DNA of 32,534 nucleotides from Actinomycetales bacterium (GCA_018970205.1 JAGWWW010000015.1:1-32534), one strand, 5' to 3'; shown: positions 7,560-16,727, counted from the stretch's first letter. A program made the numbers and translations. Notes: a model not told the origin generated them from the sequence alone.

Positions 7560-10178
7560 TCACTTGCGCGGCTTCTCCCGCATCTCGTAGGTCTCGATGA
7601 CGTCGTCGGCCTTGATGTCGTTGTAGGAGCCGAGACCGATACCGCACTCGTAGCCCTCGCGCACCTCGGTCGCGTCGTCCTTGAACCGCTTGAGGGAGTC
7701 GATGCTGAGGTTGTTGGCGACCACGACGCCGTCGCGCAGCAAGCGCGCCTTGGAGTTGCGGCGGATCTCCCCGGAGCGAACGAGGCAGCCGGCGATGTTG
7801 CCGAACTTGCTCGAGCGGAAGACCTCGCGCACCTCGGCGGTGCCGAGCTGCACTTCCTCGTACTCCGGCTTGAGCATGCCCTTGAGTGCCTGCTCGATCT
7901 CGTCGATGGCGTTGTAGATGACGTTGTAGAAGCGGACGTCGATGCCCTCGCTCTCGGCCAGCTGGCCGACCTTGCCCTCGGGGCGCACGTTGAAGCCGAT
8001 GATGATGGCGTCGGACGCGCTAGCGAGCATGACGTCGTTCTTGTTGATGGCGCCGACGCCGCGGTGGATGACGCGCAAGTCGACTTCCTCGCCCACATCG
8101 AGCTTGACCAGTGCCTCTTCGAGCGCCTCGACCGAGCCGGAGACGTCGCCCTTGATGATGAGGCGCAGTTCCTGCACCTCGCCCTTCTCGAGCTGCTTGA
8201 CGAAGTCCTCCAGCGTGCGGCGGCCGCGGGCCTTGGCCAGCAGCGCGGCGCGCTCGCGGGTCTCGCGCGCCTGTGCGATCTGGCGCGCGATGCGGTCTTC
8301 GGAGACGACGAGGAACGAGTCGCCGGCACCGGGCACGCTGGTCAAGCCGAGCACCTGCACCGGGCGCGACGGCCCGGCCTCGTCGACCGGGTGGCCGTAC
8401 TCGTCGACGAGCGCGCGGACGCGACCGAAGGCGTCGCCCACGACGATCGAGTCGCCGGGGCGCAGCGTCCCTCGCTGCACCAACACGGTCGCAACCGACC
8501 CGCGGCCGCGGTCGAGGTGCGCCTCGATGGCGACACCCTGCGCGTCCTGGTTCGGGTTCGCCCGCAGGTCCAAGGCGGCATCGGCGGTGAGCAGCACCGC
8601 CTGCAACAGGTCGTCCAAACCTGTGCCGGCGCGGGCGGACACGTCGACGAACATCGTGTCGCCGCCGTACTCCTCGGGCACCAGCCCGTACTCGGTCAGC
8701 TGGCCGCGCACGCGGGTCGGGTCGGCTTCGGGCTTGTCGACCTTGTTCACCGCGACCACGATCGGCACGTTGGCGGCCTGAGCGTGGTTCAACGCCTCGA
8801 CCGTCTGCGGCTTGACGCCGTCGTCCGCTGCGACCACGAGGATGACGATGTCGGTGGTCGCGGCACCACGGGCGCGCATAGCCGTGAAGGCCTCGTGACC
8901 AGGGGTGTCGATGAAGGTGATGGCGCGCTCGAAGCCGTCGTGCTCGGTGTGCACCTGGTACGCGCCGATGTGCTGGGTGATGCCGCCGGCCTCCTTGGCC
9001 GCGACGTCGGTGTTGCGCAGGGCGTCGAGCAGACGGGTCTTTCCGTGGTCGACGTGGCCCATGACGGTGACGACCGGCGGGCGGGCCTCGAAGTCCTCCT
9101 CATCGCCCTCGGCGCCGAACTCGAGGTTGAACGACTCGAGCAACTCGCGGTCCTCGTCCTCGGGCGAGACCACGACGATGTCGTAGTTCAGCTCCGCGCC
9201 GAGCAGTTGCAGGGTGTCGTCGTTCACGGACTGGGTGGCCGTGACCATCTCACCCATCTTGAACAAGACCTGCACCAGCGAGGCGGGGTTCGCGCCGATC
9301 TTTTCGGCGAAGTCCGTCAGTGATGCGCCGCGCGGCATGCGGATGGTCTGCCCGGTGCCGCGAGGCACCTGAACGCCGAGGACCGGCGCCTGCATGTTGT
9401 CCCACTCTTGGCGCTTGGTGCGCTTGCTCTTGCGGCTACGACCGGGCTTGCCTCCCGGCTTGCCGAACGCGCCGGCGGTCGTGCCGCGCCCACCAGGGCC
9501 GGGGCGGCCGGGGCCACCGGGCCCACCGCCCGGGCGTGCGGCACCACCGGCACCGCCACCGTACGGGCGCGCACCCGGTCCGCCGGCGCCGCCAGGACGC
9601 GCCCCCGGGCCACCGGGGCGCGCGAAGCCACCACCGGGACCGCCGGGACGTGCACCTGGGCCACCGGGGCGCGGAGCCCCCGGGCGCGGCACTGCCCTGC
9701 CCATGCCCGTGCCGGAGCCGAAGGGGTTGTTGCCGGGGCGGGGAGCGCCGGGACGCGGCACCGGCCGCGGGCCGGCATCGGCACCGGATGAGAAGGGGTT
9801 GTTGCCAGGCCGCGGTGTGGCCGGGCGCGGCATGGGCCGCGGGCCGGCTGCGGCGGCAGCCGAGGGTGCGGCCGGCTCAGCCGCGACAGCGTCAACGACT
9901 GCAGCCTGCTCAGCCGGCGCGGCCACAGCCTCGTCAGCGGGCGGGGCCGGCGTCGCAACCTTCTTGGCGGCGGTCTTCTTGGCGGCGGTCTTCTTCGCCG
10001 GCGCCTCACCAGCGCCGTCAGCAACCGGGATGAGTTCGCGCAACTTGCGCTCCACCGGCGGCAAAACCGCCGATGAGGGTCCCTTCACGTACTCGCCGAT
10101 CTCAGCTAGCTTGGCGACAAGGTCCTTGCTGGACACGCCAAGCTGCTTCGCGAGTTCGTGGACTCTGAGATTTGACAC
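7560..10178 (-). CDS. infB: Translation initiation factor IF-2
   Basis: 872 residues from GTG 10178 (AGGAGAG immediately upstream; the family N-terminus [20 protein letters not shown] follows). Order: IF2_N domain (1-50), Ala/Lys-rich spacer (60-115), Pro/Gly/Arg-rich disordered linker (112-250) with two PRPGNNPF repeats and many GARPGG units, a basic patch [10 protein letters not shown], a second IF2_N-like region (about 275-335), then the GTPase domain with GHVDHGKT (374-381), DTPGH (424-428) and NKVD (478-481), followed by domains II-IV ending in EMREKPRK. It delivers initiator fMet-tRNA to the 30S subunit and promotes 50S joining with GTP hydrolysis. The glycine/proline-rich linker is typical of actinobacterial IF2. 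A hairpin overlaps its ribosome binding site. Confidence 0.98.
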   Translation of the reverse strand: MSNLRVHELAKQLGVSSKDLVAKLAEIGEYVKGPSSAVLPPVERKLRELIPVADGAGEAPAKKTAAKKTAAKKVATPAPPADEAVAAPAEQAAVVDAVAAEPAAPSAAAAAGPRPMPRPATPRPGNNPFSSGADAGPRPVPRPGAPRPGNNPFGSGTGMGRAVPRPGAPRPGGPGARPGGPGGGFARPGGPGARPGGAGGPGARPYGGGAGGAARPGGGPGGPGRPGPGGRGTTAGAFGKPGGKPGRSRKSKRTKRQEWDNMQAPVLGVQVPRGTGQTIRMPRGASLTDFAEKIGANPASLVQVLFKMGEMVTATQSVNDDTLQLLGAELNYDIVVVSPEDEDRELLESFNLEFGAEGDEEDFEARPPVVTVMGHVDHGKTRLLDALRNTDVAAKEAGGITQHIGAYQVHTEHDGFERAITFIDTPGHEAFTAMRARGAATTDIVILVVAADDGVKPQTVEALNHAQAANVPIVVAVNKVDKPEADPTRVRGQLTEYGLVPEEYGGDTMFVDVSARAGTGLDDLLQAVLLTADAALDLRANPNQDAQGVAIEAHLDRGRGSVATVLVQRGTLRPGDSIVVGDAFGRVRALVDEYGHPVDEAGPSRPVQVLGLTSVPGAGDSFLVVSEDRIARQIAQARETRERAALLAKARGRRTLEDFVKQLEKGEVQELRLIIKGDVSGSVEALEEALVKLDVGEEVDLRVIHRGVGAINKNDVMLASASDAIIIGFNVRPEGKVGQLAESEGIDVRFYNVIYNAIDEIEQALKGMLKPEYEEVQLGTAEVREVFRSSKFGNIAGCLVRSGEIRRNSKARLLRDGVVVANNLSIDSLKRFKDDATEVREGYECGIGLGSYNDIKADDVIETYEMREKPRK

Positions 10179-10182
10179 TTCT

Positions 10183-10223
10183 CTCCTGTCTGTCACGGCG
10201 CACCACCGTGACATACCGACAGG
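10183..10223 (-). promoter_or_regulatory. Hairpin covering the infB ribosome binding site
   Basis: On the infB strand GTCACGG (10212-10206) pairs with CCGTGAC (10198-10192) around a 7-nt loop, and outside it CCTGTC (10223-10218) pairs with GACAGG (10190-10185). Five unpaired bases lie on one side of the junction and one on the other. The 3' outer arm contains the AGG that begins the infB Shine-Dalgarno AGGAGAG, and the GTG start follows 6 nt later. The fold would therefore partly hide the ribosome binding site. The complementarity is plain; a regulatory role is inferred. Confidence 0.5.
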
Positions 10224-10292
10224 TACGGGTCAGCGGTGAGCAGCCGTCGTGGTTACCGACGCTGCGTTCATTGCAACGCGCTCATCGTTCGC

Positions 10293-10670
10293 TCATGGTC
10301 TTTCACCTTTCGGGTGCGGACCCCCGTCGAGGTCTTCCCACAGCTGGGCATCGGCCAATGGCCCCGGGACCTTGAGAGCCCGCGCCCAGGCCTTGCGGCG
10401 GACGGACGCGGCCACGCAATCCGGGTCGCGGTGCACGTAGGCGCCACGGCCGTTCAGCGAGCCCCGGGCATCCACCACAAGAGCGCCGTCGCGTGCGACG
10501 ACCCTGACGAGGTGTGCCTGCTCATCCCGATGCCGGCAGCCCAAGCAGGTCCGCAGCGGGTGCTGCGGCTGACGGGGCCGGGTAGTCGGGCCGGACAGGC
10601 GGTCTGAGTCTACCTGCGGGGCCGTCGGCACCCTGCCGCGCGCACCAGTTACGCCCTGCGAGTCGTCCAC
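10293..10670 (-). CDS. ylxR: YlxR family RNA-binding protein (DUF448)
   Basis: 125 residues if it starts at GTG 10670, 3 nt after the nusA TAG. Residues 35-110 match the YlxR/DUF448 family: RTCLGCRHRD near the start of the domain, VRVVARDG, the signature GRGAYVHRDPDC, and the basic C-terminal helix VRRKAWARAL. The first 35 residues (Ser/Pro/Arg-rich) are not family-like, and a downstream GTG may be the true start. YlxR proteins sit between nusA and infB in most bacteria and have been linked to RNA binding and, in some species, to RNase P activity or gene regulation. The CxxC plus later Cys pattern is kept. Confidence 0.88.
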   Translation of the reverse strand: MDDSQGVTGARGRVPTAPQVDSDRLSGPTTRPRQPQHPLRTCLGCRHRDEQAHLVRVVARDGALVVDARGSLNGRGAYVHRDPDCVAASVRRKAWARALKVPGPLADAQLWEDLDGGPHPKGERP

Positions 10671-10673
10671 GCC

Positions 10674-11675
10674 CTACCCGGCCGTGCCGTCGGGGCCGGC
10701 TTCGGCCAGTGCTTGGGCGTCGGAGCGGATGTCGATACGCCAGCCTGTGAGCCGGGCGGCGAGACGGGCGTTCTGACCGTCTTTGCCGATGGCCAGGGAC
10801 AGCTGATAGTCCGGCACGACCACCCGCGCGGCGCGGGCGTCGGGGTCGACGACGTCGACTTGCAGCACCCGGGCAGGGGATAGCGCCGAGGCGATGAACT
10901 CGGCCGGGTCATCGGAGAAGTCCACGATGTCGATCTTCTCCCCGGCGAGTTCGTCCATCACGGCCCGCACTCGCGCGCCGAGCGGCCCGATGCACGCTCC
11001 CTTGGCGTTCACATCCGGGCGGGTGGACCGCACCGCGACCTTGCTTCGGTGGCCGGCCTCGCGGGCGATGGCCCCGATTTGGACAGTGCCGTCGCCGATC
11101 TCCGGGACCTCCAAGGCGAACAACTGCTTAACCAAGCCTGGGTGGGTGCGCGACACCGTCACGACCGCGCCGCGCGGGCTGCGGCGCACCCCGACCACAT
11201 GCAGGCGCAGGCGCCGACCGTGGGGGTAGGACTCCCCAGGAACTTGCTCCTCCGGCGGGAGCACAGCCTCGACCTTGCCGATGTCGACGAACACCAGCCG
11301 CTTGTCCGAGCCCTGCTGCACGACGCCGGTGACGAGGTCGCCCTCGCGGCCGGAGTACTCCCCGAATGTGGCGTCTTCATCCAATACCTTCAACCGCGCC
11401 AGGATCGCCGCGCGCGCCGTCGTTGCGGCCACCCGCCCAAAGCCGGCGGGGGTGTCGTCGAACTCCCCGACCGGTACGCCGTCATCGTCGAGCTCGGTCA
11501 CCAGCACCCGGGCCTGGCCAGTGGCGCGGTCGACGACCGCGCGGGCGTGGGGCTTGTGCGCGGGCTGGGCGTTGTAGGCCAGGAGCAGCGCACTCTCGAT
11601 GGCCGACACCAGCGAGTCGATGGGGAGCCCGCGCTCCTGCGCGATCGCGCGCAGCGCTTCCATGCTGATGTCCAC
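10674..11675 (-). CDS. nusA: Transcription termination/antitermination factor NusA
   Basis: 333 residues from GTG 11675, with AAGGAAGG about 10 nt upstream inside the end of rimP. The N-terminal domain (MDISMEALRAIAQERG... AIESALLLAY) binds the RNA polymerase beta flap. An S1 domain (about 105-175, GDLVTGVVQQG) follows, then two KH domains containing NAKGACIGPLGARVRAVMDEL and AIGKDGQNARLAARLTGWRIDI. The acidic C-terminal repeats of proteobacterial NusA are absent, as in other Actinobacteria. NusA modulates pausing, termination and antitermination, including on rRNA operons. It is second in the rimP-nusA-ylxR-infB-rbfA operon, separated from its neighbours by 3 nt on each side. Confidence 0.97.
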   Translation of the reverse strand: MDISMEALRAIAQERGLPIDSLVSAIESALLLAYNAQPAHKPHARAVVDRATGQARVLVTELDDDGVPVGEFDDTPAGFGRVAATTARAAILARLKVLDEDATFGEYSGREGDLVTGVVQQGSDKRLVFVDIGKVEAVLPPEEQVPGESYPHGRRLRLHVVGVRRSPRGAVVTVSRTHPGLVKQLFALEVPEIGDGTVQIGAIAREAGHRSKVAVRSTRPDVNAKGACIGPLGARVRAVMDELAGEKIDIVDFSDDPAEFIASALSPARVLQVDVVDPDARAARVVVPDYQLSLAIGKDGQNARLAARLTGWRIDIRSDAQALAEAGPDGTAG

Positions 11676-11678
11676 GAC

Positions 11679-12434
11679 TCAGCCTTCCTTGGTGGTGGGT
11701 TTGGCATCGGTGAGTGAGGCAGCGTGTGGACCGGACTCGACGACTGGATCCGCATCGCGACCTGCGTCCTCGTCGTCAATGGCTGCATCTGCGTCTGCGT
11801 CAGCATCTACGTCGTCGCTGTCGAGGTAGGAATCAGCATCATCATGGGCTCCCTCGTCATCGAGGTCGGCGTCGTCACCGAGGTCGGCGTCGCTATCAAG
11901 GGAACCGTCCGCATCGAGGCCGGTCTCGCCCACGGCATCGGCCTGTTCCCGGGCGGCAACAGCACCGGTACGCGCCGGGCCGCGGGGGTTGAACTCCACC
12001 TGCACCTTCGCCGACCTGATGTCCGCGACGTTGACGACGAGGTCGCCGGCGTCAGTCTCGAACGTCACAGTGTCGCCGTCGCAAACGACGATGCGGCCGG
12101 TGAACTGCCCTGCGTCTGTCGTCGTGACTGCAGCGAGTCGTCCGACCGCGCGACGGAAGTGCCTCGGCAAGGTCAGCGGCCGGTCCACACCCGGCGAGGA
12201 CACCTCAAGCACGTACGCGCCGAAACCCAGCCGCGCGTCAGCCGCGTCCATCGCCGCGGACACCGCGCGCGACACCTCAGACACCCGCTCCAGGGAGATG
12301 CCGCCGTCGGCATCGACGAGCACCCGCACGAGTTGGCGGCGGCCCGCGGCACGCACATCCACGTCTTCAAGGTCACAGCCGGCTGCACGCACCACCGGCT
12401 CAACGACTGACTTCACTTGCTCTGCGCTGGTCAC
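11679..12434 (-). CDS. rimP: Ribosome maturation factor RimP with acidic C-terminal extension
   Basis: 251 residues from GTG 12434, which has GGAGG 6 nt upstream; the frame is open further upstream but without family similarity. Residues 1-150 form the two RimP domains (VVEPVVRAAGCDLEDVDV; GAYVLEVSSPGVDRPLTLPRHFRRAVGR; VEFNPRG at the end), needed for early 30S assembly. About 85 residues follow (165-251) that are extremely rich in Asp, with many DAD/DD steps (SLDSDADLGDDADLDDEG, DADADADAAIDDEDAG), then a short Lys-containing end. Typical RimP stops at about 150-180 residues. It is the first gene of the nusA-infB operon. Confidence 0.95.
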   Translation of the reverse strand: MTSAEQVKSVVEPVVRAAGCDLEDVDVRAAGRRQLVRVLVDADGGISLERVSEVSRAVSAAMDAADARLGFGAYVLEVSSPGVDRPLTLPRHFRRAVGRLAAVTTTDAGQFTGRIVVCDGDTVTFETDAGDLVVNVADIRSAKVQVEFNPRGPARTGAVAAREQADAVGETGLDADGSLDSDADLGDDADLDDEGAHDDADSYLDSDDVDADADADAAIDDEDAGRDADPVVESGPHAASLTDAKPTTKEG

Positions 12435-12808
12435 GGGCCACCTCCGACGGGCGCGACGACAGAGCCGACGCGCAACCCGGGAGTTCAAGGTTGCCGTGAT
12501 CCTGTTGTCGACGCTCAGTTGTCACAGCACGACCGTGAGCCGAGCTGCGGGCGCCTGCGCGAGCAGGCGCCGGTTCAAGGATAGCCAGCGGCCACGGCGC
12601 CGTTGTGCCGGTCCGCAGATCGACACCGACCGGCGGCTGCGGTCTGCGCGGTCGAGGCGCAGCCGACGGCCAGGTCTTAGCCTCCCGGTGACCCGGCGAT
12701 GATCCGGCGACGGCGACAGCCGCGCCAGTGCCCGTTCCCTGGCGTGGGTGCAGCGCGCCGCTGACTGCGGTGGCCGGATGTGTGCCGGTGCGTGTTGCTG
12801 GCGTGCGC
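12435..12808. other. rimP-TSUP intergenic region with a GNRA-capped hairpin
   Basis: 374 bp upstream of rimP and downstream of the permease gene. Small frames here are Arg-rich shadows. One clear feature is the hairpin at 12550-12571. The promoter of the rimP-nusA-infB operon should lie in this gap, but no convincing -10/-35 pair was recognised. Confidence 0.55.
12550..12571. terminator. 9-bp perfect hairpin, possible terminator or leader structure
   Basis: GGCGCCTGC (12550-12558) pairs exactly with GCAGGCGCC (12563-12571); the four-base loop is GCGA when read on the plus strand and TCGC on the minus. It lies about 240 nt past the permease stop and 116 nt before the rimP start (minus strand). 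No T-run follows. It may end the permease transcript or shape the rimP leader. Confidence 0.45.
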
Positions 12809-13600
12809 TCAGCGGAACAGGTCCCAGCCCACCCGCGCGATGAGCAGCGCCACCACGACGAGGAATGCGGTGCGCACGAACCCGCTGCCGCGCAACGCCG
12901 CCATTCGCGCGCCGATGACCCCGCCGACGAGGTTGCACACGCCCATCGCGAGCCCTAGTGGCACGAGGATGTGTCCGGCGGAGCCGAAGACCAGCAGCGC
13001 GGCGATGTTGGTCCCGAGGTTGACGATCTTGGCTGTGGCTGATGCGCGCAGGAACGAGTAGCCGAGCACACTCACCAGCACGAACACCAGGAACGAGCCG
13101 GTTCCGGGGCCGAAGATGCCGTCGTAGAAACCGATGGACGCTCCCGCGAGGGCGGCCACCGCGTGGTGTCTGCGGCTGTCTGGCCAGCGCAGTTGCTCAT
13201 GCTGGCCCAACGCCGGCCGTAGCCAGGTCCACACCCCTACCGCAATGAGCAGCACGACCACCGCCGGCCGGAACGCGGACGGCGAGACAGAGGTAGCCAG
13301 CTGCGCACCGAGCATTGATCCGATGAACGCCAGCCCGGCCATGACGGCCGCCGTGGCGACGTCAGGGCGCGCATCGCGCCGCCGCAGATACGTCGCCGTC
13401 GCGGCGCTCGTGCCAAGCACACTCGACATCTTGTTCGTGCCGAGGACCGTGGCCGGTTCCTGCTGGGGCAGCCCGAGCAGCAGCGCGGGCAGTTGGATGA
13501 GCCCGCCGCCGCCGGCGACGGCGTCAATCCAGCCGGCGCAGGCGGCTGCGATGAGCAGACCGATCAAGGTCGACGTCGTCACTTGCATGTGCGCGCTCAC
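12809..13600 (-). CDS. TSUP (TauE/SafE) family membrane permease
   Basis: 263 residues with about eight hydrophobic segments. The first block GWIDAVAGGGGLIQLPALL and its echo in the second half, GFYDGIFGPGTGSFLVFVLV, are the duplicated signature of the TauE/SafE (DUF81) family, proteins tied to export or uptake of small sulfur or carbon oxyanions such as sulfite and sulfoacetate. The substrate here cannot be assigned. The start is GTG 13600 or ATG 13588 (MQVTTSTLIG); neither has a strong Shine-Dalgarno. It sits alone between proS and rimP on the same strand, with gaps of about 290 and 374 bp, so it is probably its own transcription unit. Confidence 0.88.
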   Translation of the reverse strand: MSAHMQVTTSTLIGLLIAAACAGWIDAVAGGGGLIQLPALLLGLPQQEPATVLGTNKMSSVLGTSAATATYLRRRDARPDVATAAVMAGLAFIGSMLGAQLATSVSPSAFRPAVVVLLIAVGVWTWLRPALGQHEQLRWPDSRRHHAVAALAGASIGFYDGIFGPGTGSFLVFVLVSVLGYSFLRASATAKIVNLGTNIAALLVFGSAGHILVPLGLAMGVCNLVGGVIGARMAALRGSGFVRTAFLVVVALLIARVGWDLFR

Positions 13601-13652
13601 AGGGCTGGTAGTCCGTGGTTGCCGGTCCGCCGAACCACGACGGCGCGCAGAT

Positions 13653-13671
13653 CCTGCGCGGGTCGCGCAGG
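13653..13671. terminator. 8-bp perfect hairpin between proS and the permease gene
   Basis: CCTGCGCG (13653-13660) and CGCGCAGG (13664-13671) are exact complements around a 3-nt loop. It lies about 220 nt beyond the proS stop on the minus strand and 53 nt before the permease start. It could stop read-through from proS; the remaining approximately 290 bp of the gap shows no gene. Confidence 0.4.
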
Positions 13672-13892
13672 TGACTCAAGACGTCTCGGCACAGATGCCG
13701 TTTCGACGGCACTGGCAGCGTGGCAACGCCTCCACGACCGGCTGGTTCCGGCATCTCCAGCTGCGAAACGTCGCTCTCGTAGATGCCGCACCTTCGCAGC
13801 GCAGGCGAAAGAACAACTCCGCCGCAGTGATCTCCGCTGCGCAATGCAGGCGTCGAAACGGCTCAGCCGACCGCGCCGCATGTGACCCAGGC

Positions 13893-15665
13893 TCAGAGGA
13901 GTTCAGCGCACAGGTGCGCGACAACGTCGGCCAGCGCCACCTCGGCGACAGCCCCGGTCGCACGGTCCTTGACCTCGACCAGCCCGTCGGCGAGCCGCTT
14001 GCCCATGACCACGATCGTCGGCACCCCGATGAGTTCCGCATCGTTGAACTTCACGCCCGGCGACGCCTGCCGGCGGTCGTCGAACAGCACCCGCATCCCC
14101 TTGGCGGCGAGCTCCGCGACCACGGCCTCGGCCGCGGCGAAGACCGACTCGTCCTTTCCGGTGGCGACGACGTGCACATCAGCCGGGGAGACCTCGCGCG
14201 GCCATATCAGGCCCTTCTCGTCGTGACTCTGCTCGGCGATCGCGGCGACGGCGCGAGAGACGCCGATGCCGTAGGAGCCCATCGTCACCACCACGGGCTT
14301 GCCGTTCTCATCGAGCACCGTCAGGCCGAGCGCCTCGGCGTACTTGCGTCCGAGTTGGAAGATGTGGCCGATCTCGATGCCGCGCGCGAGGAACAACGTG
14401 CCCGCGGTGCAGCCCGGGCAGACATCGCCCTCACGCACCTCGGCCACATCGATGGTGCCGTCGCCATTGAAGTCGCGGCCGGCGACGAGGTCGTACACGT
14501 GCGAGCCGGCCCTGTTCGCGCCGGTGATCCAGCGGGTGCCGGAGACGACACGCGGGTCGAGCAGATATTCGATGCCGCTGGCGGACTCGGTGCCGAGCAC
14601 GCCGGGACCGATGTAGCCCTTGACGAGTGCGGGGTTGGCGGCGAAGTCGGACTCCTCAAACGGCGCGACTGCACCCGGGTGCACCGCGGCCTCGAGGCGC
14701 TTCATGTCGACTTCGCGGTCGCCGGGGACGCCGATGGCGAGGGCCTTGCTGCTGCCGTCGGGGTACGTGACCTTCACCACGACGTTCTTCAGCGTGTCCG
14801 CGGCTGTCCAGGGGCGGTCGTCGCGGCGCAGGTCGTCGCGGGTGTTGGAGATGTCGACCAGTGTCGCGATCGTCGGGGTGTCCGGGGTGTCCTCGGCGTG
14901 CGCGGCCGGGATGCCCGAGAAATCCGCGGCGGCCGGGGCGACGCTGGCGACCGCCTCGACGTTGGCGGCGTAGTCGCAGGAAGTGCAGCGCACGAACGTG
15001 TCCTCGCCGCGCTCGCACTCCGCGAGGAACTCCTCAGACTTCGAGCCGCCCATCGCGCCCGCGTGCGCGTCGACGATGACGTACGACAGCCCGAGCCGCG
15101 CGAATGTGCTCTGGTACGCGAGCCGGTGCTTGGCGTACGACGCCTCGAGCCCGGCGTCGTCGAGGTCGAAGGAGTAGGAGTCCTTCATGACGAACTCGCG
15201 CCCCCGCAGCAAGCCGGCGCGCGGGCGCGCCTCGTCGCGGTACTTGGTCTGGATTTGATACAGCGAGATGGGCAGGTCCTTGTACGAGGAGAACTCGCCC
15301 TTGACTGTGAGGGTGAACATCTCCTCATGCGTCGGGCCGAGCAGCATGTCGGTGCCGCGGCGGTCTTGCAGGCGGAACAAGTTCGGGCCGTACTCGGTCC
15401 AGCGGTTGGTCAGCTCATACGGCTCGCGCGGCAGCAGAGCCGGGAAGCGCACCTCCTGGAAGCCGGCGGCGTCCATCTCCTCGCGCACGATGCGCTCGAC
15501 GTTGTGGAACGTCGCCAACCCCAGCGGCAGCCACGTGAAGATGCCCGGGGCGACGCGGCGGATGTAGCCGGCGCGCACCAGCAGCCGGTGGCTCGGCAAC
15601 TCGGCATCGGCCGGGTCGTCCCGCAGGGTCCGCAGGAACAGGCTCGACATCCGCAGCACGGTCAT
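13893..15665 (-). CDS. proS: Prolyl-tRNA synthetase (bacterial type with editing insertion)
   Basis: 590 residues from ATG 15665, giving [22 protein letters not shown], the usual actinobacterial N-terminus. Class II motifs are present: motif 1 around [13 protein letters not shown]... [13 protein letters not shown], motif 2 with [25 protein letters not shown], and motif 3 [18 protein letters not shown]. Between motifs 2 and 3 lies the INS editing domain (about residues 220-410) that hydrolyses Ala-tRNAPro. The C-terminal anticodon-binding domain follows (ADVHVVATG... [24 protein letters not shown]). No Shine-Dalgarno is visible; TACAGT 8 nt before the ATG suggests a leaderless transcript. Confidence 0.97.
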   Translation of the reverse strand: MTVLRMSSLFLRTLRDDPADAELPSHRLLVRAGYIRRVAPGIFTWLPLGLATFHNVERIVREEMDAAGFQEVRFPALLPREPYELTNRWTEYGPNLFRLQDRRGTDMLLGPTHEEMFTLTVKGEFSSYKDLPISLYQIQTKYRDEARPRAGLLRGREFVMKDSYSFDLDDAGLEASYAKHRLAYQSTFARLGLSYVIVDAHAGAMGGSKSEEFLAECERGEDTFVRCTSCDYAANVEAVASVAPAAADFSGIPAAHAEDTPDTPTIATLVDISNTRDDLRRDDRPWTAADTLKNVVVKVTYPDGSSKALAIGVPGDREVDMKRLEAAVHPGAVAPFEESDFAANPALVKGYIGPGVLGTESASGIEYLLDPRVVSGTRWITGANRAGSHVYDLVAGRDFNGDGTIDVAEVREGDVCPGCTAGTLFLARGIEIGHIFQLGRKYAEALGLTVLDENGKPVVVTMGSYGIGVSRAVAAIAEQSHDEKGLIWPREVSPADVHVVATGKDESVFAAAEAVVAELAAKGMRVLFDDRRQASPGVKFNDAELIGVPTIVVMGKRLADGLVEVKDRATGAVAEVALADVVAHLCAELL

Positions 15666-15673
15666 GGAGCGGA

Positions 15674-15679
15674 ACTGTA
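15674..15679 (-). promoter_or_regulatory. Predicted -10 box of proS (leaderless start)
   Basis: TACAGT on the minus strand ends 8 nt before the proS ATG at 15665, matching the TAnnnT consensus at the distance that puts the transcription start at or next to the start codon. No Shine-Dalgarno is present. The -35 region is not recognisable. Confidence 0.5.
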
Positions 15680-15845
15680 CCGACGCACGTGTGCCCGCCG
15701 AAGCGGTCAGGCGCGTGCCACCGGTGCGAGGCACAGGAGCGCCCCACTGCGACAGATCAAGTGTGTGCGGAACTCATCACCAACGCACAGGCTCGAGGAC
15801 GAAGCCGATGCCACGAAGCGCGTCCGGCAGATATGCACCGGCCAC

Positions 15846-16715
15846 TCAACGCAAAACAGTAGCGAACACTTCGTGTTCGCTGAATCCCACGCTGCGATAG
15901 GTCGAGATTGCTGCGCTGTTGTGCCTGTTGGCGTACAAACTGACGACATCGGCCACAGTGCGCAACGCAAGGTCTACCACCGCAGCAGTTCCGGCCGAAC
16001 CTAAACCGAGTCCGCGGCACTCCGGACGGACCCAGACTCCCTGCAGAAGGCACAGGCCGTGAGCCACCGAGCCGATTTCCGCTTTGAAGACGATTTCGCC
16101 GTCTATGACATGCACAAACACACGCTCGGCCGCCACAAGTTCCTTCACGCGCGCCTCATAGGACGCGGCCGTTCCAGCTCGTGCGGGTGAGACACCGATT
16201 TCCTCGGTGAACATCGCAACGCACGCGGGCAGCAACGCTGGCAGGTCCGCTTCCGTGGCCCGGCGGATCGGAAGTCGCGGGACGCCTCGAACGATGCGGG
16301 AGCAGACGAGCAAAGGCTGGTCGCAGCGCACATCCCGAGGAATGCCCCATGCCGGTTCCAGCAGGCTCCAAAGGTCGAGGACCTCGTCCCTCGGGCCGAC
16401 GACAGCGGAGCAGCGAGGCGACATGCGGATGAGCCGGTCGGCGAACGCGAGCCGACTGATGCGGTCGGTGGCGATGGGAACGAGATTCGCCCCGGCATAC
16501 AGGGCGCTGCGCAGTCGGCCTTCACCATCGAACCAACCCCAGAAGGACGTGGCACTGTTGCCCGCCAGGGACGTCGCTACCCGCGACAGCGGAAAGCAAT
16601 TGATTATGGGGTCCTCTGCCAGCAGCGCCACCAGCGCAGCGCTGTCAGTATTGGTCAGACGGCGCAATCTGTCGCCGGCGGCGATCGACGCGTCACTGCC
16701 GAGCAAGGCCGTCAT
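15846..16715 (-). CDS. GNAT acetyltransferase with N-terminal DUF4081 domain
   Basis: 289 residues. The N-terminal half (to about 145) resembles the DUF4081 domain found in front of GNAT domains in Actinobacteria (LVALLAEDPIINCFPLSRV, then ALYAGANLVPI). The C-terminal half (148-289) is a GNAT fold: RRATEADLPALLPACVAMF, the acetyl-CoA-binding loop VRPECRGLGLGSAGTAAVVD, and VSLYANRHNSAAISTYRSVGF. The acceptor substrate is unknown. The gene is regularly found beside ispG and proS in Actinobacteria, as here. It starts at ATG 16715 with a TAGCCT box 6 nt upstream and no Shine-Dalgarno, suggesting leaderless translation. Its 3' end contains a hairpin-forming sequence (15861-15881). Confidence 0.88.
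   Translation of the reverse strand: MTALLGSDASIAAGDRLRRLTNTDSAALVALLAEDPIINCFPLSRVATSLAGNSATSFWGWFDGEGRLRSALYAGANLVPIATDRISRLAFADRLIRMSPRCSAVVGPRDEVLDLWSLLEPAWGIPRDVRCDQPLLVCSRIVRGVPRLPIRRATEADLPALLPACVAMFTEEIGVSPARAGTAASYEARVKELVAAERVFVHVIDGEIVFKAEIGSVAHGLCLLQGVWVRPECRGLGLGSAGTAAVVDLALRTVADVVSLYANRHNSAAISTYRSVGFSEHEVFATVLR
15861..15881 (-). terminator. Terminator-like hairpin inside the 3' end of the GNAT gene
   Basis: AGCGAACAC and GTGTTCGCT form a perfect 9-bp stem with a 3-nt loop, encoding part of the C-terminal SEHEVFAT of the GNAT protein. On the coding strand the stem is followed within four bases by GTTTTG, then the stop codon. A stem plus short T-run is the shape of an intrinsic terminator, here embedded in coding sequence. 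Confidence 0.4.
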
Positions 16716-16721
16716 GGCAGC

Positions 16722-16727
16722 AGGCTA
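16722..16727 (-). promoter_or_regulatory. Predicted -10 box of the GNAT gene (leaderless start)
   Basis: TAGCCT on the minus strand ends 6 nt before the ATG at 16715, with no Shine-Dalgarno between. It fits the TAnnnT-to-ATG spacing of actinobacterial leaderless genes. Confidence 0.5.

Noticed and set aside
8064-9323. Long plus-strand open frame opposite infB
   Set aside because: Mirror frame of the IF2 GTPase region, with no start signal and no recognisable domain.
9480-9850. Repetitive GC-rich DNA that could be a satellite repeat
   Set aside because: It is explained by the Pro/Gly/Arg-rich linker of IF2, a usual feature of actinobacterial IF2.
12522-12938. 138-codon minus-strand frame between rimP and the permease gene
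   Set aside because: Overlaps the end of the permease gene and is almost entirely Arg/Ala/Pro/Gly with no motif.
13134-16004. 956-codon open frame on the plus strand
   Set aside because: It runs antisense to proS and neighbouring genes; its translation is Arg/Gly/Ala/Val-rich with no family motif, as expected from a high-GC shadow frame opposite real codons.
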